Made by a program: the position numbers and the translations under genes. Of a stretch of 64,000 nt of DNA, positions 23,262 to 35,188 are shown one piece after another. The notes below the pieces were generated by a model. That model was not told where the DNA came from. It searched no databases and saw only the letters and a program-made list of their open reading frames with translations. The stretch's first letter is position 1; every line of letters starts with the position of its first letter. The stretch is from positions 394,778 through 458,777 of the forward strand of contig NTMA01000025.1 of NCBI GenBank assembly GCA_002917075.1, read 5' to 3'. Source of the stretch: Hawksworthiomyces lignivorus. Taxonomy: Eukaryota; Ascomycota; Sordariomycetes; Ophiostomatales; Ophiostomataceae.

Positions 23262-26032
23262 TTAGTCTCCTGTGCTTAGTTTCTTAGCCACAATATACAA
23301 GCCCGCCCCAATTGTGTGCACCATCTCAAAAACATGAAATCCCTTGAAAGTTTCGGCCCACAGCTGCATAGTCGAAGCGCCGAGGCGCCGGATGCGAACG
23401 GCAAGATCCTGTCCCTCTGAGAGGTCGACCAAGTCAGCCAGCTCGGTCTCGCGAACAAGGATCTTGCACATGTTCAGCAGCGTGATCTCGTCCCGGCGCA
23501 GCGCCGCGGCGCCAGAGATCTCGACTGTACTGGCCAAGGCCTGGAGCCAGTGCGTGAGCAGGAAGGCGCACTCTAGGTTGCAGAGCGAGTGCTGGATGCT
23601 CCAGTTTAGCGTCTGCGTGCGCGCCACAAACGCGATGCCGACGCGGACCGGCACGCTGAGCGCGTAGATGCACTGCAGGACGGCGCGGTCCAGGTGCGGC
23701 GACCTGTCGTGGACGTCGATCTTGACGCGCTCAAACGCCTCCGCAATAGCCGACGGGTCGCGCGTCAGCAGCTGCCGGTTGGGCCCGATGTGGGCGTTCA
23801 GCCGGATGTAGGCGAGGCGCAGCACCGCCGTCGAGTTGAAACCCAGCGGGCCCTTGGGCGACGAGGGGTCCATGGTGGACTCATGCGTAGCCTCCCAGGA
23901 CTCCTGCCAGAGGCGCAGCGCCAACTCCATGCGCTTGACAAACTCGGCCGGCAGGGAGGCGTCGGAGTCGGGCACGCTGGTCGAGGCGCTGCGGGCAAAG
24001 AAGATCTGCTGCACAAGGCCCTGGATGAGCGCGTAGTTGCCAAAGGCCGACACTTCGCCTTCTTGGTGCACAGGTCGCCCAGAAAAAAGCTGCTCCAGCG
24101 TCTGCCGAAAGGGGCGATCGAGCAGGCGCTCAGACGCTCGCGCATGGGACCATTCCGACTCGTTTACGGCGTTCCAGGCGGCGCCGGAAGCCGGCAGTTT
24201 GATGCCCAGCTCCTGGCTCAGGATCATGGGCGGGACATCGAAAGCGATCGACTGCAGGCAAAAAATTATGTAGGCGACTAGGAGCGTTCGGCGACGCCCT
24301 TCATCGCGGACCCAGGCCTCCCATGTCGTAGAGCCCGACTCCGGTAGTTCCGCATTGGCAATACCGCACTCACGAACTAGCATCGCTACTTGACTGGCCA
24401 TGGAAAGAGCATTGCGCACTACAGCACGGTCGCTCCAGGATGTCATGGCCATGAGAGGTAGCATGGCCTGCAGCAGGCGCAGTGTTGCCGCTTCGTCGTA
24501 GTCAGCATCGTGCATATCCTGCACATTGTGGATCGTGGGTCTGCTCATCGGCGAATTAACCCCTGCAATACCAGCGTAACCGGGTGATGAATTCGTGATC
24601 CGCTCCAAGTCTGAATCGCTTCGCTGATTCAGCCGCCAGGTAATAATCACCCATGCGGTGCTATAGAGTTCGTAGCCCTTGGCATGCTCAAATCTGTACA
24701 ATGCGCCGACAGAGGCAAGGGAAAGGATCAATTCAATGTCTAGGTCCGCTGCTCGTATAGTGGGCGGATGTAAAAACGGCAGATGTGCGTGAAACCCGCG
24801 AAAGTAGCCCTCTAAAAAGCGGGACAGGGAGTGACGTGGTGGAAGAGTAAATGAAGGCGGTAGAATGGCACTATGTGCCGCTAGGTTCTCTTGGATTTGC
24901 TTGTATTCGCTCGCCGTTATCCTCCATGGACGAACAGTCGAGTTTTGGTGAGCTCCTGTAAAAGGCTGGTAGGCCGGTCCAGCATCACCACTAGGTGGAT
25001 CAGCAGAGCTCGCATCCCCAGCAGGCTCAAGCGATGGAAGGCGTGAAAGAAGGGGCTGTGTTAAAGCTCCATTTGGAAGCGACTGTGAAGAGTGCTGCTC
25101 GCTATGCTCAGCCGGCGGCGGTAAGCCAATGCCACTGTCACCGAAGCGAGGGTGCAAGGATTGTAATAAATTTTGATTGGAGAGGGATGTTTCGTTATCA
25201 AGAAATGAAGGAGGAAAGAAAGATCCTTGTATATCTTCCCAGAGAAAATCAAACTCTGGTTCGTCAAATCCGCCATGAAATGGGTCTGGAGGTTCTGTCA
25301 GGCTAATCATATGAGAAAGGGCGGCATTATTCATCGCATCACCGGAGGCATCGGCGACGGCGAAATCTTGAGAAGGAAGGGGCTCGCGAGCAATAAAATG
25401 CGGTTGAGGTGGTTGCATAGTCTCTATAGATTCAACTATTTGTGCAGGAATAGTAGGGTCGTGATGATTTTGTTCCACAGCAAGGCTCCCTGGCAAGCTG
25501 CCTTCATGCTCCAGCCGTGGCTCTCGCTCATTCTCTGAGAAAGCATAAGCTAGATTTCTTTCCGCATCCTGGGAGTCGATTAACGCGTCCGATTCCCGGA
25601 TGGCATCCAAAGGCCGAGCCAGGTTACCGGATGCCTCCTCAGACCCGTGTGCCTGGCGTTGATGGCGGGACAAGAGGTCTCTGAAACGTGGTCGCCAACA
25701 TGCGTCAGTTGTGCCACTGTGCTTGATATCAAAAGAAGAGAAAAGGGTTGGAAGGTCTTAAAGCCAGAAGGAAACATAATGGTGAGCATAACTAGAAAAT
25801 CAGGTGTTTGCTAATCACATACTGCCTCGAGAATCGCTGGCTGCAAAAACAGCTGAAAGGTTTTTCTCCAGTGTCTGTAGATATGTAAGTTAGTAAGAAT
25901 ACCATAACAAGAATGCGACCATTGGGGTGACTTACGGGTCCGCTCATGACGCTGGAGATGTTCCAGTCGCCGGAAAGGCTTGTCGCAATACTTGCAAGGG
26001 GCGACACGGGTACGGGGGCGGCCACGGCCCAT
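23262..26032 (-). CDS. C2H2 zinc-finger transcription factor with fungal_trans domain
   Basis: Exons 26032-25936, 25874-25823 and 25680-23262 on the minus strand give 855 aa. Two C2H2 fingers are assembled only after splicing: finger 1 has C13, C16, H29, H33 (CDKPFRRLEHLQRH) and finger 2 has C41, C43, H56, H61 with the CxC spacing often seen in fungal proteins. The linker is the canonical THTGEKPF. Helix contact positions -1/+3/+6 read R/H/R in finger 1 and R/L/R in finger 2, which by the zinc-finger code favour a G-rich site. After a long disordered region comes the fungal_trans (PF04082) middle homology region, around ILPPSFTLPPRHSLSRF and onward. It is the only regulator inside the catabolic block, so it is the prime candidate controller (inference). 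The basic GRGRPRTR run precedes the fingers. Confidence 0.88.
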
Positions 26033-27189
26033 GGACACTTAACGGGCGGATAACACCACCATCCGGGTACTTTGTGGTATTTTAGGGGCCGAGTTCCGAG
26101 AGGAGCACTGCCACAATCACGGCTTCCGGCGTCGCGGCACGGCAAGCTGAGTACCTCCACGACGTCAAATGCGAGCGGAGGCTGGGATTGCCTCTGTATT
26201 GTGGAGACAGCAGCTCGAATCGGAATCTTGCCGAAGAGCAGATTGGGGTTCTATGCAAAAAAGTGTTTAATCTTGTTTCCACATCAAGAGATGTTCTCGT
26301 CATCTCAGCATTGGCACTGCTCTAGTCGGCCCCGTTGTTGGAGGAATATCATCTACGAGCTATCAAAACCTGGAGAAAAGTCAAACTACGAAGAAATTAC
26401 GTGGGCAGAGAGCAAATGCGGGGTTGGTGACCATCTGACTTGACTAGCGAGGCAATTCAGGGACATGGTGAGTACAAAAGAGGTTACGATGAGATATAAT
26501 TTTTTACTAGGGGCCTCGGCGTAGTGACATGTGGAACCGGAATCCCTTTCCCGCCCTAGCACCTGTTACAGGAATCCCCCCAAGCCAAAGAGACATGAAC
26601 GAATTGTCAATGTTAGGATTCTGGTCTGGATTCTAAGCTGGTGCTCGAGTCTAGATATATATGTTGGCTCCGAAACGGGGCTTAACGGTGCAATTGCCGC
26701 CGTCGGGGCACCGTAGAAGATGTGTACCAAGCAAGTCATTAGCTCTATTTAATGGGAAATCAGTTTTCTATTGATCGATTTTCTTCTCCACGAGTTGAAA
26801 TTCAACCCCAGAACCCCAGGTGCCCACCTACCCCAACAAGCCTTTCTCCGCTTCTAGATTACCATCTCCATACTATCTCCACATCGCATACCACTTTAAC
26901 CTCAGAAAGGTGGTCATCAGTTTTGAACAAATTGCTAGACTCCAAAGTTCAATCGCCGAGGGGATTAATCAAAAGAGAACTCTTATGGAAGTTCTGTATT
27001 CATAACGGCCAAGGAAAGTGATTGTGATAAGGAGAGGTCGGCAATTACCCACATTAACACGTATCACCACACGCTTGATTAGAACCTTCGTTCTTACGTT
27101 TATACGAAGGTACCAACACAAAGGAAAGAAAGAGAAAAAGAAAAAGAGGAAAAACATTAAAATAGTCAGAGTGTTGTGAACTTCCAAAA
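26033..27189. promoter_or_regulatory. Divergent promoter region, regulator / alcohol dehydrogenase
   Basis: 1.16 kb between divergent genes; no gene recognised. Pyrimidine/purine-rich tracts occur near 27120-27160 just ahead of the dehydrogenase start. Confidence 0.4.
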
Positions 27190-28365
27190 ATGTCAGGAAA
27201 ATGTACTATGAAAGCAGTGGTGTTCAAGGGAGTTGGCAAGGTGGCTACAGAGCAACGCCCAATCCCTGTAATTCAAGAACCGGGAGATGCAATCCTCAAG
27301 GTAACTACAGCGGCGCTCTGTGGCAGTGATCTCCACTGGTATCGCGGCCATCAGAATATCCCAACGGATTTTATTCCAGGCCATGAATTTGTTGGCATTA
27401 TCCAAGAGCTAGGGAAGGATGTCAAGGGCTTCAAAGTTGGCGACCTGGTTGTTGTATGTCATTCCAATTTTCTTGTTATGGACCTGGTGGAATTTAGCTT
27501 ACATGACTTAGGCATCCTTTTCAACACAATGTGGCAATTGCTTTTATTGTGCAAGAAAACAGACAAGCCGCTGCGCTAACAGCATTCTTTTCGGTAAGTT
27601 ATACTCCGCATATTTAAGACGTGCTCAAAGTGCTGACACGCCTTCAAAGGTAACAGTGCGCCTGGAAGTGTCGATGGCGGCCAAGCCGAATACGTGCGAG
27701 TTCCGTACGCGAGCTCGACCCTGACGATTGCACCGCCGTCCATTCAGGAACGTCTGCTTGTCTTAATGGGTGACATCTTTCCCACCGGTTACTTCTGCGC
27801 CTCCCGATTTTTGAAGAACTTGCCGGCTGCAGAAGCCAAGTCGACGGTTACCGCTGTCGTGGGCTGCGGGCCAGTTGGAATTTGCGCCATCACCGCAGCT
27901 CTCACGTGGTGCGACACCGTATTTGCCATAGACATGGTCCCCGAGCGGCTTGCCGAGGCGGAACGTATTGGAGCTAAGCCTCTGCTGCTCAGCGATAATC
28001 CCGCAGCCGCAATTAAGGCTGCTACGGAGGGGCGTGGTGCTGACGTAGCACTTGAAGTGGTGGGTTCCCCTGACTCCTTGCTTCTCTGCGTCGACATCGT
28101 AAGGCCGTTTGGAAATATCAGCAGCATTGGCCTGCATACCAAGGACATCACCCTGCACGGTCCGACTATGTATGGAAAAAACATCACCATAGCATGGGGA
28201 CGATGCCCGGTGCGCGGTGTCTTCGATGATGCCCTGGCCTGCTTAGGGAAAGTTCAAGATAAAGTCGCCTTTTTGTGCGAGTGCCACATGTCGCTAGACG
28301 AGGCACAAAAGGCTTATGATCTCTTCGCCAACCGCAAAGTTCACAAAGTGCTACTTATTCCTTGA
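27190..28365 (+). CDS. Zinc alcohol/polyol dehydrogenase (sorbitol-dehydrogenase-like MDR)
   Basis: Exons 27190-27453, 27512-27593 and 27650-28365 give 353 aa. The 82-base second exon carries the whole structural zinc loop (CGNCFYCARKQTSRC). Catalytic zinc ligands are the cysteine of ALCGSDLHWYRG and the HE of IPGHEFVG. The cofactor site is VVGCGPVGICAI, followed by a charge pattern typical of NAD enzymes. The overall layout is that of class III/sorbitol dehydrogenase-type zinc enzymes, which oxidise secondary or polyol alcohols. The start may be ATG 27190 or the in-frame ATG 27208. It is divergent from the C2H2 regulator and convergent with the second lactonase-like gene. Confidence 0.9.
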
Positions 28366-28608
28366 AGATAGAAATTGTCATTTTGATTTAGTGGCTCTAC
28401 GTGACGACTTGAAATAAGAACGTTATTATTTTCACACAGTATATTGAGATGGGTTTTTCATGTGGCTCAGGACGTGATAATTTCTGTGTTTAATTAAGAC
28501 TGTACATAACATGAGAATGAAATTTAATGATTTGATATTAAATTGACTTGGTCCGACTTAAACCATCACGAGTCTTCAACATATCGTATTCATAAAGCGA
28601 GGGTCCCG

Positions 28609-30010
28609 TCAAGCTTCAATAAATCCCGCGCCTTCCTTCCAAGTAATTATTTTACCTTCACGCCGTAATCCAACAACCAGTGGATCACGGCCAGGTCGAT
28701 TGCCGTCCTTGGGCAGCTCGTTGAGGAACGCCCAGCGTGATTTGTCTCCATATCCTTGCGCCTTCCAGTCATTGATATCGCGCTCTGGATGCTGGTTATA
28801 CAGTGGCAGCAAATCGAAGAGAGCAGAGTCGTGCGCAAGACAAAGGAAGACATTTGGGTGGGCATCAAACAATTGCAACTTATCCATAGTCTTCTGCGCA
28901 ACATCTCCAAACGAATAGGCACTACCAGGATGAGTCGATATCTGATAAAAGGGTTCCGTCCGCACACGGTTCTGTGAGTTTGCAGCGGCAGCTGCTGGAT
29001 GGTGGGTTGTGAAAGCCGAACATGGGCATGGACTTGGATAGTAGCTATCAAGCTGCTCTGAAGGTATAATGGGTGGCAATGGTTTGTATGGCGATGGTCT
29101 TATTGCACCTGCATAATGACAACAGTCGCCGCCCATCAAGACAAAAGTGTCTGGTGTTGTGCGAGCAAGCCCACAGATATGGCCTATGGCATGCTGCGAT
29201 ATTGTCAGCTTTGGCGGCTATGTTCGTGTTTCTCAATATGGTGTCGAAATACGCACCCCTGGAACTTCGAGAAGATAGAAAGAGCCGTCTCCAAAGTAGT
29301 CGCAGGCCCGAAATCCACCAATAGTCAACGGAAAGTCTGGCTCATGTACTCGATGCCCCCTAAGTTGGTGAGCAGCCACATTTTTTTCCAATTCTGATGA
29401 TATGGTTTAAAACTCACTCTAGGTCGCTAGCAAGCACAAATCCGTTTGGGTCTGTTGGCCAGCCGGGCACAAAATTCTCAGTGAACCCTGGCCCAACAAC
29501 AATATCTGTTTCAGAGAAGAATTTGGACCCATCTCCAATATGATCCCAATGCCAATGGCTCCAAACTATAGCCTCTGTTTGAACCATTGCATTAGCTTTA
29601 GGATGCACTATTGTACGCCGCTAACGAAGTGTGAAGGTGGCTCGCCTAGGCCCCATACTTAGTCTAGACAGTTCAAATCCCGATGCCGTGAGGATTTCAT
29701 CAACACCATAGTCTACTTCTAGGGCGGGAACATGTCCTCCAATCATCTTCTGAGTCTGCGGTGAGCCGTTCCAATAGTCCTTGCGAGCACCACAGTCAAA
29801 GAGGACGAATTCGGTTCCGGTGGAAGATTCATGTTCAATCATGAAACAAAAAGTTTTGAAATTTAGCTTCTCATGGCCAGGAATTATAGGCTGCACAAAA
29901 GCGAATGCGTCGCACACAAGACGAGTGGTCGTGTCGATAGCTCGCACACGTACTGTCTTCGCTGCTTTCGGTATGCCGAGGTCCGGCAACTGCTTCGGTT
30001 CGATGTCCAT
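28609..30010 (-). CDS. Second metallo-beta-lactamase-fold hydrolase, lactonase-like
   Basis: Four exons on the minus strand, 30010-29659, 29607-29418, 29359-29257 and 29193-28609, give 409 aa. Zinc site: WSHWHWDHIGD with H135, H137, D139, H140; then PGHAIGHI restored by intron 3; then LMGGDCCHY (bridging aspartate) and FLCLAHDSAL (last histidine). It is longer than the first lactonase-like protein, with an insert between the third histidine and the C-terminal histidine. The two share fold and motif order but little else, so they are not a recent tandem duplicate. Likely role: hydrolysis of a lactone or other ring ester (family inference). Confidence 0.88.
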
Positions 30011-30517
30011 TCGTTTAGAGGAGCAAGCTGTGAAGTTCTTGTGGCTGCTGAGAGAAGAGTGTGTTGATTGAGGGAATAGCAAACTGTCCCACCAAAGACA
30101 CAGCGCTGGCGCGAATTTGAAGATAAGGTTGCTATATATCTCTTTCCTACCCCAAACTCGTATGGGGTAAGGTTTCCCAGGCACGGGTGTCTTGATATGC
30201 GGGGGAGAGTGGAGATATATGGCTGGCCAGACCCCAGACACAAAGAATAAATAGCGATCTCGACAGCGGAACCTAAATCGATACATTTCAGAAAATTTTT
30301 TGCTTCATGGGGATTGTAAATTTTCCAGTGACATTTGATCGATGCCCATCTGTTTGTTATGTATTTCTAATTTACTCTTGCATCAAGTCAACCAGAAGCA
30401 AATAGAATGGTCTTAAAAGCCATCTTTTGTCAATAATCTAACACTAATCCAGGTCGTTGTGTTGCTGAGCTCATGCTACATATGTCTAACAGTGATGTTG
30501 TGTTCCATTCCTGCTTG
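30011..30517. other. Intergenic, no gene seen
   Basis: Promoter of the second lactonase-like gene and 3' flank of the next gene. A GGGGTAAGG stretch at 30162-30172 resembles only the core of the shared 13-mer. Confidence 0.45.
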
Positions 30518-31328
30518 TCAGTTCGCTTTTGAAAGAAATTTATCTTGCACCTCACGCACACGCTTCCGTATCCGCATCTCTTCTGTTGATAGCGGCTTCA
30601 TGAGTGCACCTGCCGTGCGCGTATACCACACATCTTCACTGGGACGCACAAAATACACAATACGGTTTCCGTGGGCTGCACCTTTCGGGAGACTGGTGTC
30701 GATATGTGGTCCAGCAGGCTCTGGGGTGAGCCCCGCGCTAAATACCGAGAGAGCGGCTCCAAAGAGCACGAGCGCTTCGTCACATCGATCAGTGCTTACG
30801 ATAATAGTCTAAGAAAGACATTAGAATATGGACCTAAGACGCAAGAGATTCAAGTGCGGAAGTAGCTGACCAGTGTTGACCATTCGTTTGAGACTGGGTT
30901 CTCTGCACTGACAAGCCTTAGCTCGTCCGCTCCAGGCGCAAGAAACTCGTGCATTTCCGACAGATACTTTTCCCACGGAAGCTCAAGTGCGTGTGAGATA
31001 TTGTTGAGGACCAAATGGGCCAATTTATGTAGAGCAAGCATCACTCGTTCATCCTCTGCAGAATTGGAGCCAGTCTGCTGTGTGAGTTCAGCTTTCTTCA
31101 AGCGAAGCTCTTTCGTCTGTGGAATTAGCATCATTGCGCCCAGCGAAAATAAATCTCATGATTCATGGAGCTCACACTGGTCTCATAATGTTGGAAGGCA
31201 TTTGCGTCTGTCGTTGGTATGCCTACAACTAAGAGGCCTTGGCCACTAGATGCGCATATCTCTCGTATTTTAGGCAATGCGCTGAAGTCCGCAAGAGACG
31301 GATAGTTGATGGCAGGGAGCGCAGACAT
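30518..31328 (-). CDS. Hypothetical protein, no recognised family
   Basis: Three exons on the minus strand (31328-31176, 31116-30871, 30808-30518) join in frame to give 229 aa; I do not recognise the family. Visible: an N-terminal segment with SGQGLLVVGIPTTDAN, a helical middle region (ELRLKKAELTQQTG, MLALHKLAHLVLNNI), and a C-terminal block GPHIDTSL...GNRIVYFVRPSEDVWYTR that looks like conserved core strands, ending in a basic helix. No signal peptide or membrane segment. The start could instead be upstream, since the same frame stays open to about 31427 and contains another possible start. It lies between the second lactonase-like gene and the divergent flavin reductase gene, so a metabolic role is likely but unproven. 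Confidence 0.6.
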
Positions 31329-31788
31329 GTCTCTCTCTTTGTTGAGAAATCTGTACTTCAGACTTGGACGTGATGGCCGCCGGTGGTCTAATGCGATCAT
31401 ACACCTGGTGACTTTTAATATCTGCACTCCCCAGAATGTGCGCCTCCACTAGCTGCGCAGTTATGGATTGAAGGGAGAAAGAGGGGGTTAGCGCATGCAC
31501 ACATGCATAGCTGTATGTTGGAGAAAAAAATGAGCTGAAACTTATGACCTATTACGCCAAATTGCTTGGCTAACATACAACTTTTATTTTCCCCAATTTT
31601 CCTTTTAAGCTTATTCCTCGGCGTAGTTACATGGAGAAAGAGAGACAATGCGCTCGTTACTATTGGCATACACTTGCCCAGGGCATGGTTAAAATCTTCC
31701 ATTAGAACGGGATTGTCTGCACCGTATTGCGCACGATTGACTCCCACTTTGCTAACGCAAAGACTTCCGGGGAAAGGCGACAATAGCC
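31329..31788. promoter_or_regulatory. Divergent promoter region, hypothetical / flavin reductase genes
   Basis: 460 bases between divergent starts; T-rich stretches near 31580-31620. No gene or clear motif. Confidence 0.4.
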
Positions 31789-33125
31789 ATGGGTTCAGTC
31801 ACGGGTTTCCAGCACCTGCTGGAGCCTCTTCAAATGGGAGACTTGACACTCAAGAATCGCGTTGTGATGGCATCCCTTACACGCAATCGCGACAACATTC
31901 CTCGGGAGAACCTCCATGCGCCATACTACGAAGAGCGAGCTGGCTGTGGCCTCATCGTAAGCGCCGTTCTATTTTGGGTCCAGCTTAAGAAAATGCTCAC
32001 AGGTTTTTAGATATCAGAGGCAGCCTTGATATGTCCACAAGGTGTCGAGTGGACTTATATGCCTGGAATCTACTCGCAGGAGCACGTCGAGGGCTGGAAG
32101 AAGGTCACGGATGCCGTCCACGCTCATGGGGGGATCATATTCTGCCAGCTCCACCATGTCGGCCGCGTCGCACATCCTGGCACGCGAGTACAGCGAGAGT
32201 CGGGCAAACCGGTACCAGGTCCCTCTGCAATAGCAGCACGAGGCGGGAAGTTCCGCAACGTCCCAGGTGGCCCCGGATATGTAGTACCTACACCAATCCA
32301 AGACCCTTGGGAGGTCATAAACCTGTACAGTACCGCGTCTCGCCTGGCCAAAGAAGCCGGATTTGACGGCGTCGAGATCCACAATGCCAATGGCTACCTT
32401 CCAATGCAATTCCTCGAGTCGCACAGCAACAAAAGAGACGACGAGTGGGGCGGGCCGGTCGAGAACCGAATGCGCTTCTCGCTCGCATGCCTGGCCAAGA
32501 TGAACGAGCACTTTCCGTACAAACGGATCGGAGTCAAGATTGCACCTTGCGGCGGTTACAACGACATGGGCGAGGTTGACGCTGACGGAAACCCCTCCGT
32601 CGAGATGGCCAAAGCGACATACGGCCCCTTCTGTGCCAAGCTTGATACACTCGGGCTGGCGTATGTCCAGGTAATGAGGTGGTGGGAAGCATATGACCTC
32701 CGCATCGACGGCAAGCCGCGTGGCGTCGACTGGGATCCGGTTGCGTACCTGCGACCCATCCTGAAGAACACGTTGCTCTTTGGCAACACTGCATTCACAC
32801 CAGAAGAGGCGGATGAATGGATTGCAACCAAGAAGATGGATGCTGCCGTGATTGGAAGACCCTTGCTTTACAATCCGGACTATGTCGAAAAGCTACAAGC
32901 CGGAAGCGCTGATCTGTTGTACAATGAGCAGGCGGGGGACGAGTTCTGGTGGTAGTAAGTCGAACCCACTCATGCTCAAAAATCTAAGCGCTTTCTAACA
33001 ATCAATTCTTCTATAGCAAATGGCGCAACAATGATAAAAGGGACGGGTACTTAGACTGGCCAAATCGAGCGGCCATACCCATTTCCAAAGACGGAGGTAA
33101 CAAGCTGAGCTTCATACATGACTGA
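31789..33125 (+). CDS. NADH:flavin oxidoreductase, old yellow enzyme family
   Basis: FMN-dependent reduction of an activated C=C bond, by family. Exons 31789-31956, 32011-32954 and 33017-33125 give 406 aa; the last exon supplies the C-terminal DGYLDWPNRAA segment. The TIM-barrel starts with LEPLQMGDLTLKNRVVMASL and contains GGIIFCQLHHVGRVAHP. The active-site pair is in DGVEIHNANGYL (H and N), followed by QFLESHSNKRDDEWGG. GVKIAP contributes the lysine/arginine strand, and the phosphate loop includes VIGRPLLYNPDYVEKL. Fungal relatives reduce enones, unsaturated lactones and xenobiotics. In this block it could saturate an alpha,beta-unsaturated lactone before or after ring opening (inference). 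Confidence 0.92.
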
Positions 33126-33600
33126 TATGAAATATTTCGTCTACCATACAGACCCGTCAATGATTTAAACAATCAGAGACCAAGGCAAAAAATGAAGTGG
33201 GCTGCTAAGAGACCAATAAACATCTAATTGTTTTGACGGCTCCACTAACCTGTTGTATGTATTACTACGTTATTGAGTTCACAATACAATTTGTCAAGAA
33301 ATTCGAATGTGAGCAGAGATATTTCAAAACTGTGTGGGTTGCTGAAGCGATATCATTTACGTGTCCATAAGTATTGTTCAAGGAGTCATCATCTTTTCTT
33401 GTGCTTCTCTTTCCCTGAAATGACGACACAATGTAATATCCGTGAGCTTGGTGCTAAGAGTGGTCGTAATACGTCGAAATTACTCCGTAGTTTACAACCA
33501 AAAAGCTGATCAAGTCTTGCTCAGTTCGTGCATCCGACTGTCGGGGTTTTGGCAGATCACGCGATTTCTGATGAATTTGACGGAAGGGCCGCCAATTTCG
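33126..33600. other. Convergent intergenic, no gene seen
   Basis: 3' flanks of the reductase and glyoxalase-like genes; one TACTCCGTA motif at 33481-33489. Confidence 0.5.
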
Positions 33601-34485
33601 CTACTGTGCCTTTTCCAAACGAATCTCAATCTGCCACCCGTCCACGAAGAAGCCTGCAACTGTTCGTGGCTCGCCAGTCGTAAATAGCGAAAGCTCTATC
33701 CATCCTTGCACGGCACCCTGGGCGGCCTTCTTCTTGCTATCGTCATCTAACGAGATAAGCTTGAGGCGGGGCAGCTTATGCAGGCCCTCCTCGGGAATAG
33801 CCACCTCCCACTCGTGCTCCGCCTTTGGGACAAGAAGTACATCGTAGACGCGTCGCAGTCGGTTAAGAAGCTCAGGGTCCGCAACGTAGATGGCAACACC
33901 TGCGACACCGATAGCTGCAGAGGGATGCCGGGCCAGGCCAGGATCGGCGGCGTAAGGAACGCGGAGCTTGCGCTCCGTTCGATCCAGACACCAGAACGGG
34001 AGCCTGCCTCCCGTTAGGGCTGGCCCGAGCTCCTCTCCGTCTACCACAGCTGGCGATGCGGTGGCCCATTTGAGAACGACGCCATCGGGCGTGGTTCGGC
34101 CGCCCGGCACAAGATCTTGGTACGCGAGCCCGGCACCGGCAGCGCGGACGCGGGCTTGGATTTTCTTGAATTCCTCGTCGGTTCCTTCGTGCGCCTGGCT
34201 CGTCGTCTGCGCAGGGAGGCTGATCGCCCAATCGATGATGTGGCCTTCAGGCTGCGCGCCCCATCGGTGCGAGCGCCGACGGGGCCCGTCGTCGTCGTTG
34301 CCGCTGACAAATGCGATGATCTCAATGTACACGCCGTCTTGGAAGAGAATCAGGTTGTTCTCCGTCACCCCGCCGGCATGCTGACCACCGTTAATCACAG
34401 TAAACGAGTCGGTAAGCCATGACGGTAGTGATTTCAACTCGTCGTACGGAACCAAAAGTACGATATGGTCAAGTGTGGGACTCAT
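33601..34485 (-). CDS. Glyoxalase-like domain protein
   Basis: Single exon, 294 aa. The start MSPTLDHIVLLVPYDEL and GGQHAGGVTENNLILFQDGVYIEI form the first beta-alpha-beta unit of the glyoxalase_3-like (PF13468) vicinal-oxygen-chelate fold; D-H near the N-terminus and E in YIEI are the likely metal ligands. Later GHIIDWAISL supplies the second unit with its histidine. Fungal members are mostly uncharacterised; by fold they may be lyases, isomerases or ring-opening dioxygenase relatives. It ends the catabolic block and is convergent with the flavin reductase gene. ATG 34485 was preferred over the TTG two codons upstream. Confidence 0.82.
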   Translation of the reverse strand: MSPTLDHIVLLVPYDELKSLPSWLTDSFTVINGGQHAGGVTENNLILFQDGVYIEIIAFVSGNDDDGPRRRSHRWGAQPEGHIIDWAISLPAQTTSQAHEGTDEEFKKIQARVRAAGAGLAYQDLVPGGRTTPDGVVLKWATASPAVVDGEELGPALTGGRLPFWCLDRTERKLRVPYAADPGLARHPSAAIGVAGVAIYVADPELLNRLRRVYDVLLVPKAEHEWEVAIPEEGLHKLPRLKLISLDDDSKKKAAQGAVQGWIELSLFTTGEPRTVAGFFVDGWQIEIRLEKAQ

Positions 34486-35188
34486 TGTCAACTCTCGTTT
34501 TGTTAGTCAGTGCGTTAGGGATACGAGCAAAAGGCAGGTAGCTGCTCTACACCTGAGAGCAGAACAAAACACAATTAAAGTTTGTTACAGCTTAGCGTGC
34601 TGTTCACTAATCCACGCTATAGCTGGCAGCTGTCTATTGCGCCATTCCTAAGTTCTTGATGGCGGGGTAGAGGACAAAATAAAAAGCTAAACATCGTGTT
34701 ATGTGGCGATTGGATTAACAAGCTGATGTCTACGGAACCCGTCTGAAAGATATTTAGCCACTTGGAACTTCAGGAAACCATGCCAATCTGATTGTGCAGA
34801 ATTTATTTTTAGGCCCATTTGGAGGAGAATCTGTGCTGCTCAGCCCTCTTCTAGCCAAGGAATATGCCACCGTACCGCAAAGGCATCCAAAGAGTGGTTG
34901 TGTGCTTTTGCATTGAAAAATGTAGTAGCAGTAAAGTACCACATTTTGTTGATTTACTATGACAAAATCTCGCTTTCACCTTCTGCAGACGAACTCCTAA
35001 TGTCTAATTTATTTTTCTATGGCTACAGAACGAGCTTCCCTTAAGTCCATGTATACCATATTTCGAACCCCTTTTCAGAGAATAAAGACGCCATGCAATC
35101 ACAGCAAGAAAAAAAAACGGCAGCATAGTCTAACTAATAAAATAAAACCTGTATAACAACAAACTTTTCTACAATAAATTAAATTCGC
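34486..35188. other. Intergenic, no gene seen
   Basis: Transition from the catabolic block to transposon-marked DNA. Ends in an A-rich stretch next to the copia fragment. Confidence 0.45.

Noticed and set aside
2919..30172. GGGGTAA core alone as a regulon motif in many promoters
   Set aside because: A 7-mer is expected about eight times on both strands in 64 kb, so copies near 2919, 12360, 22134 and 30164 are not evidence; only the 13-mer matches were kept.
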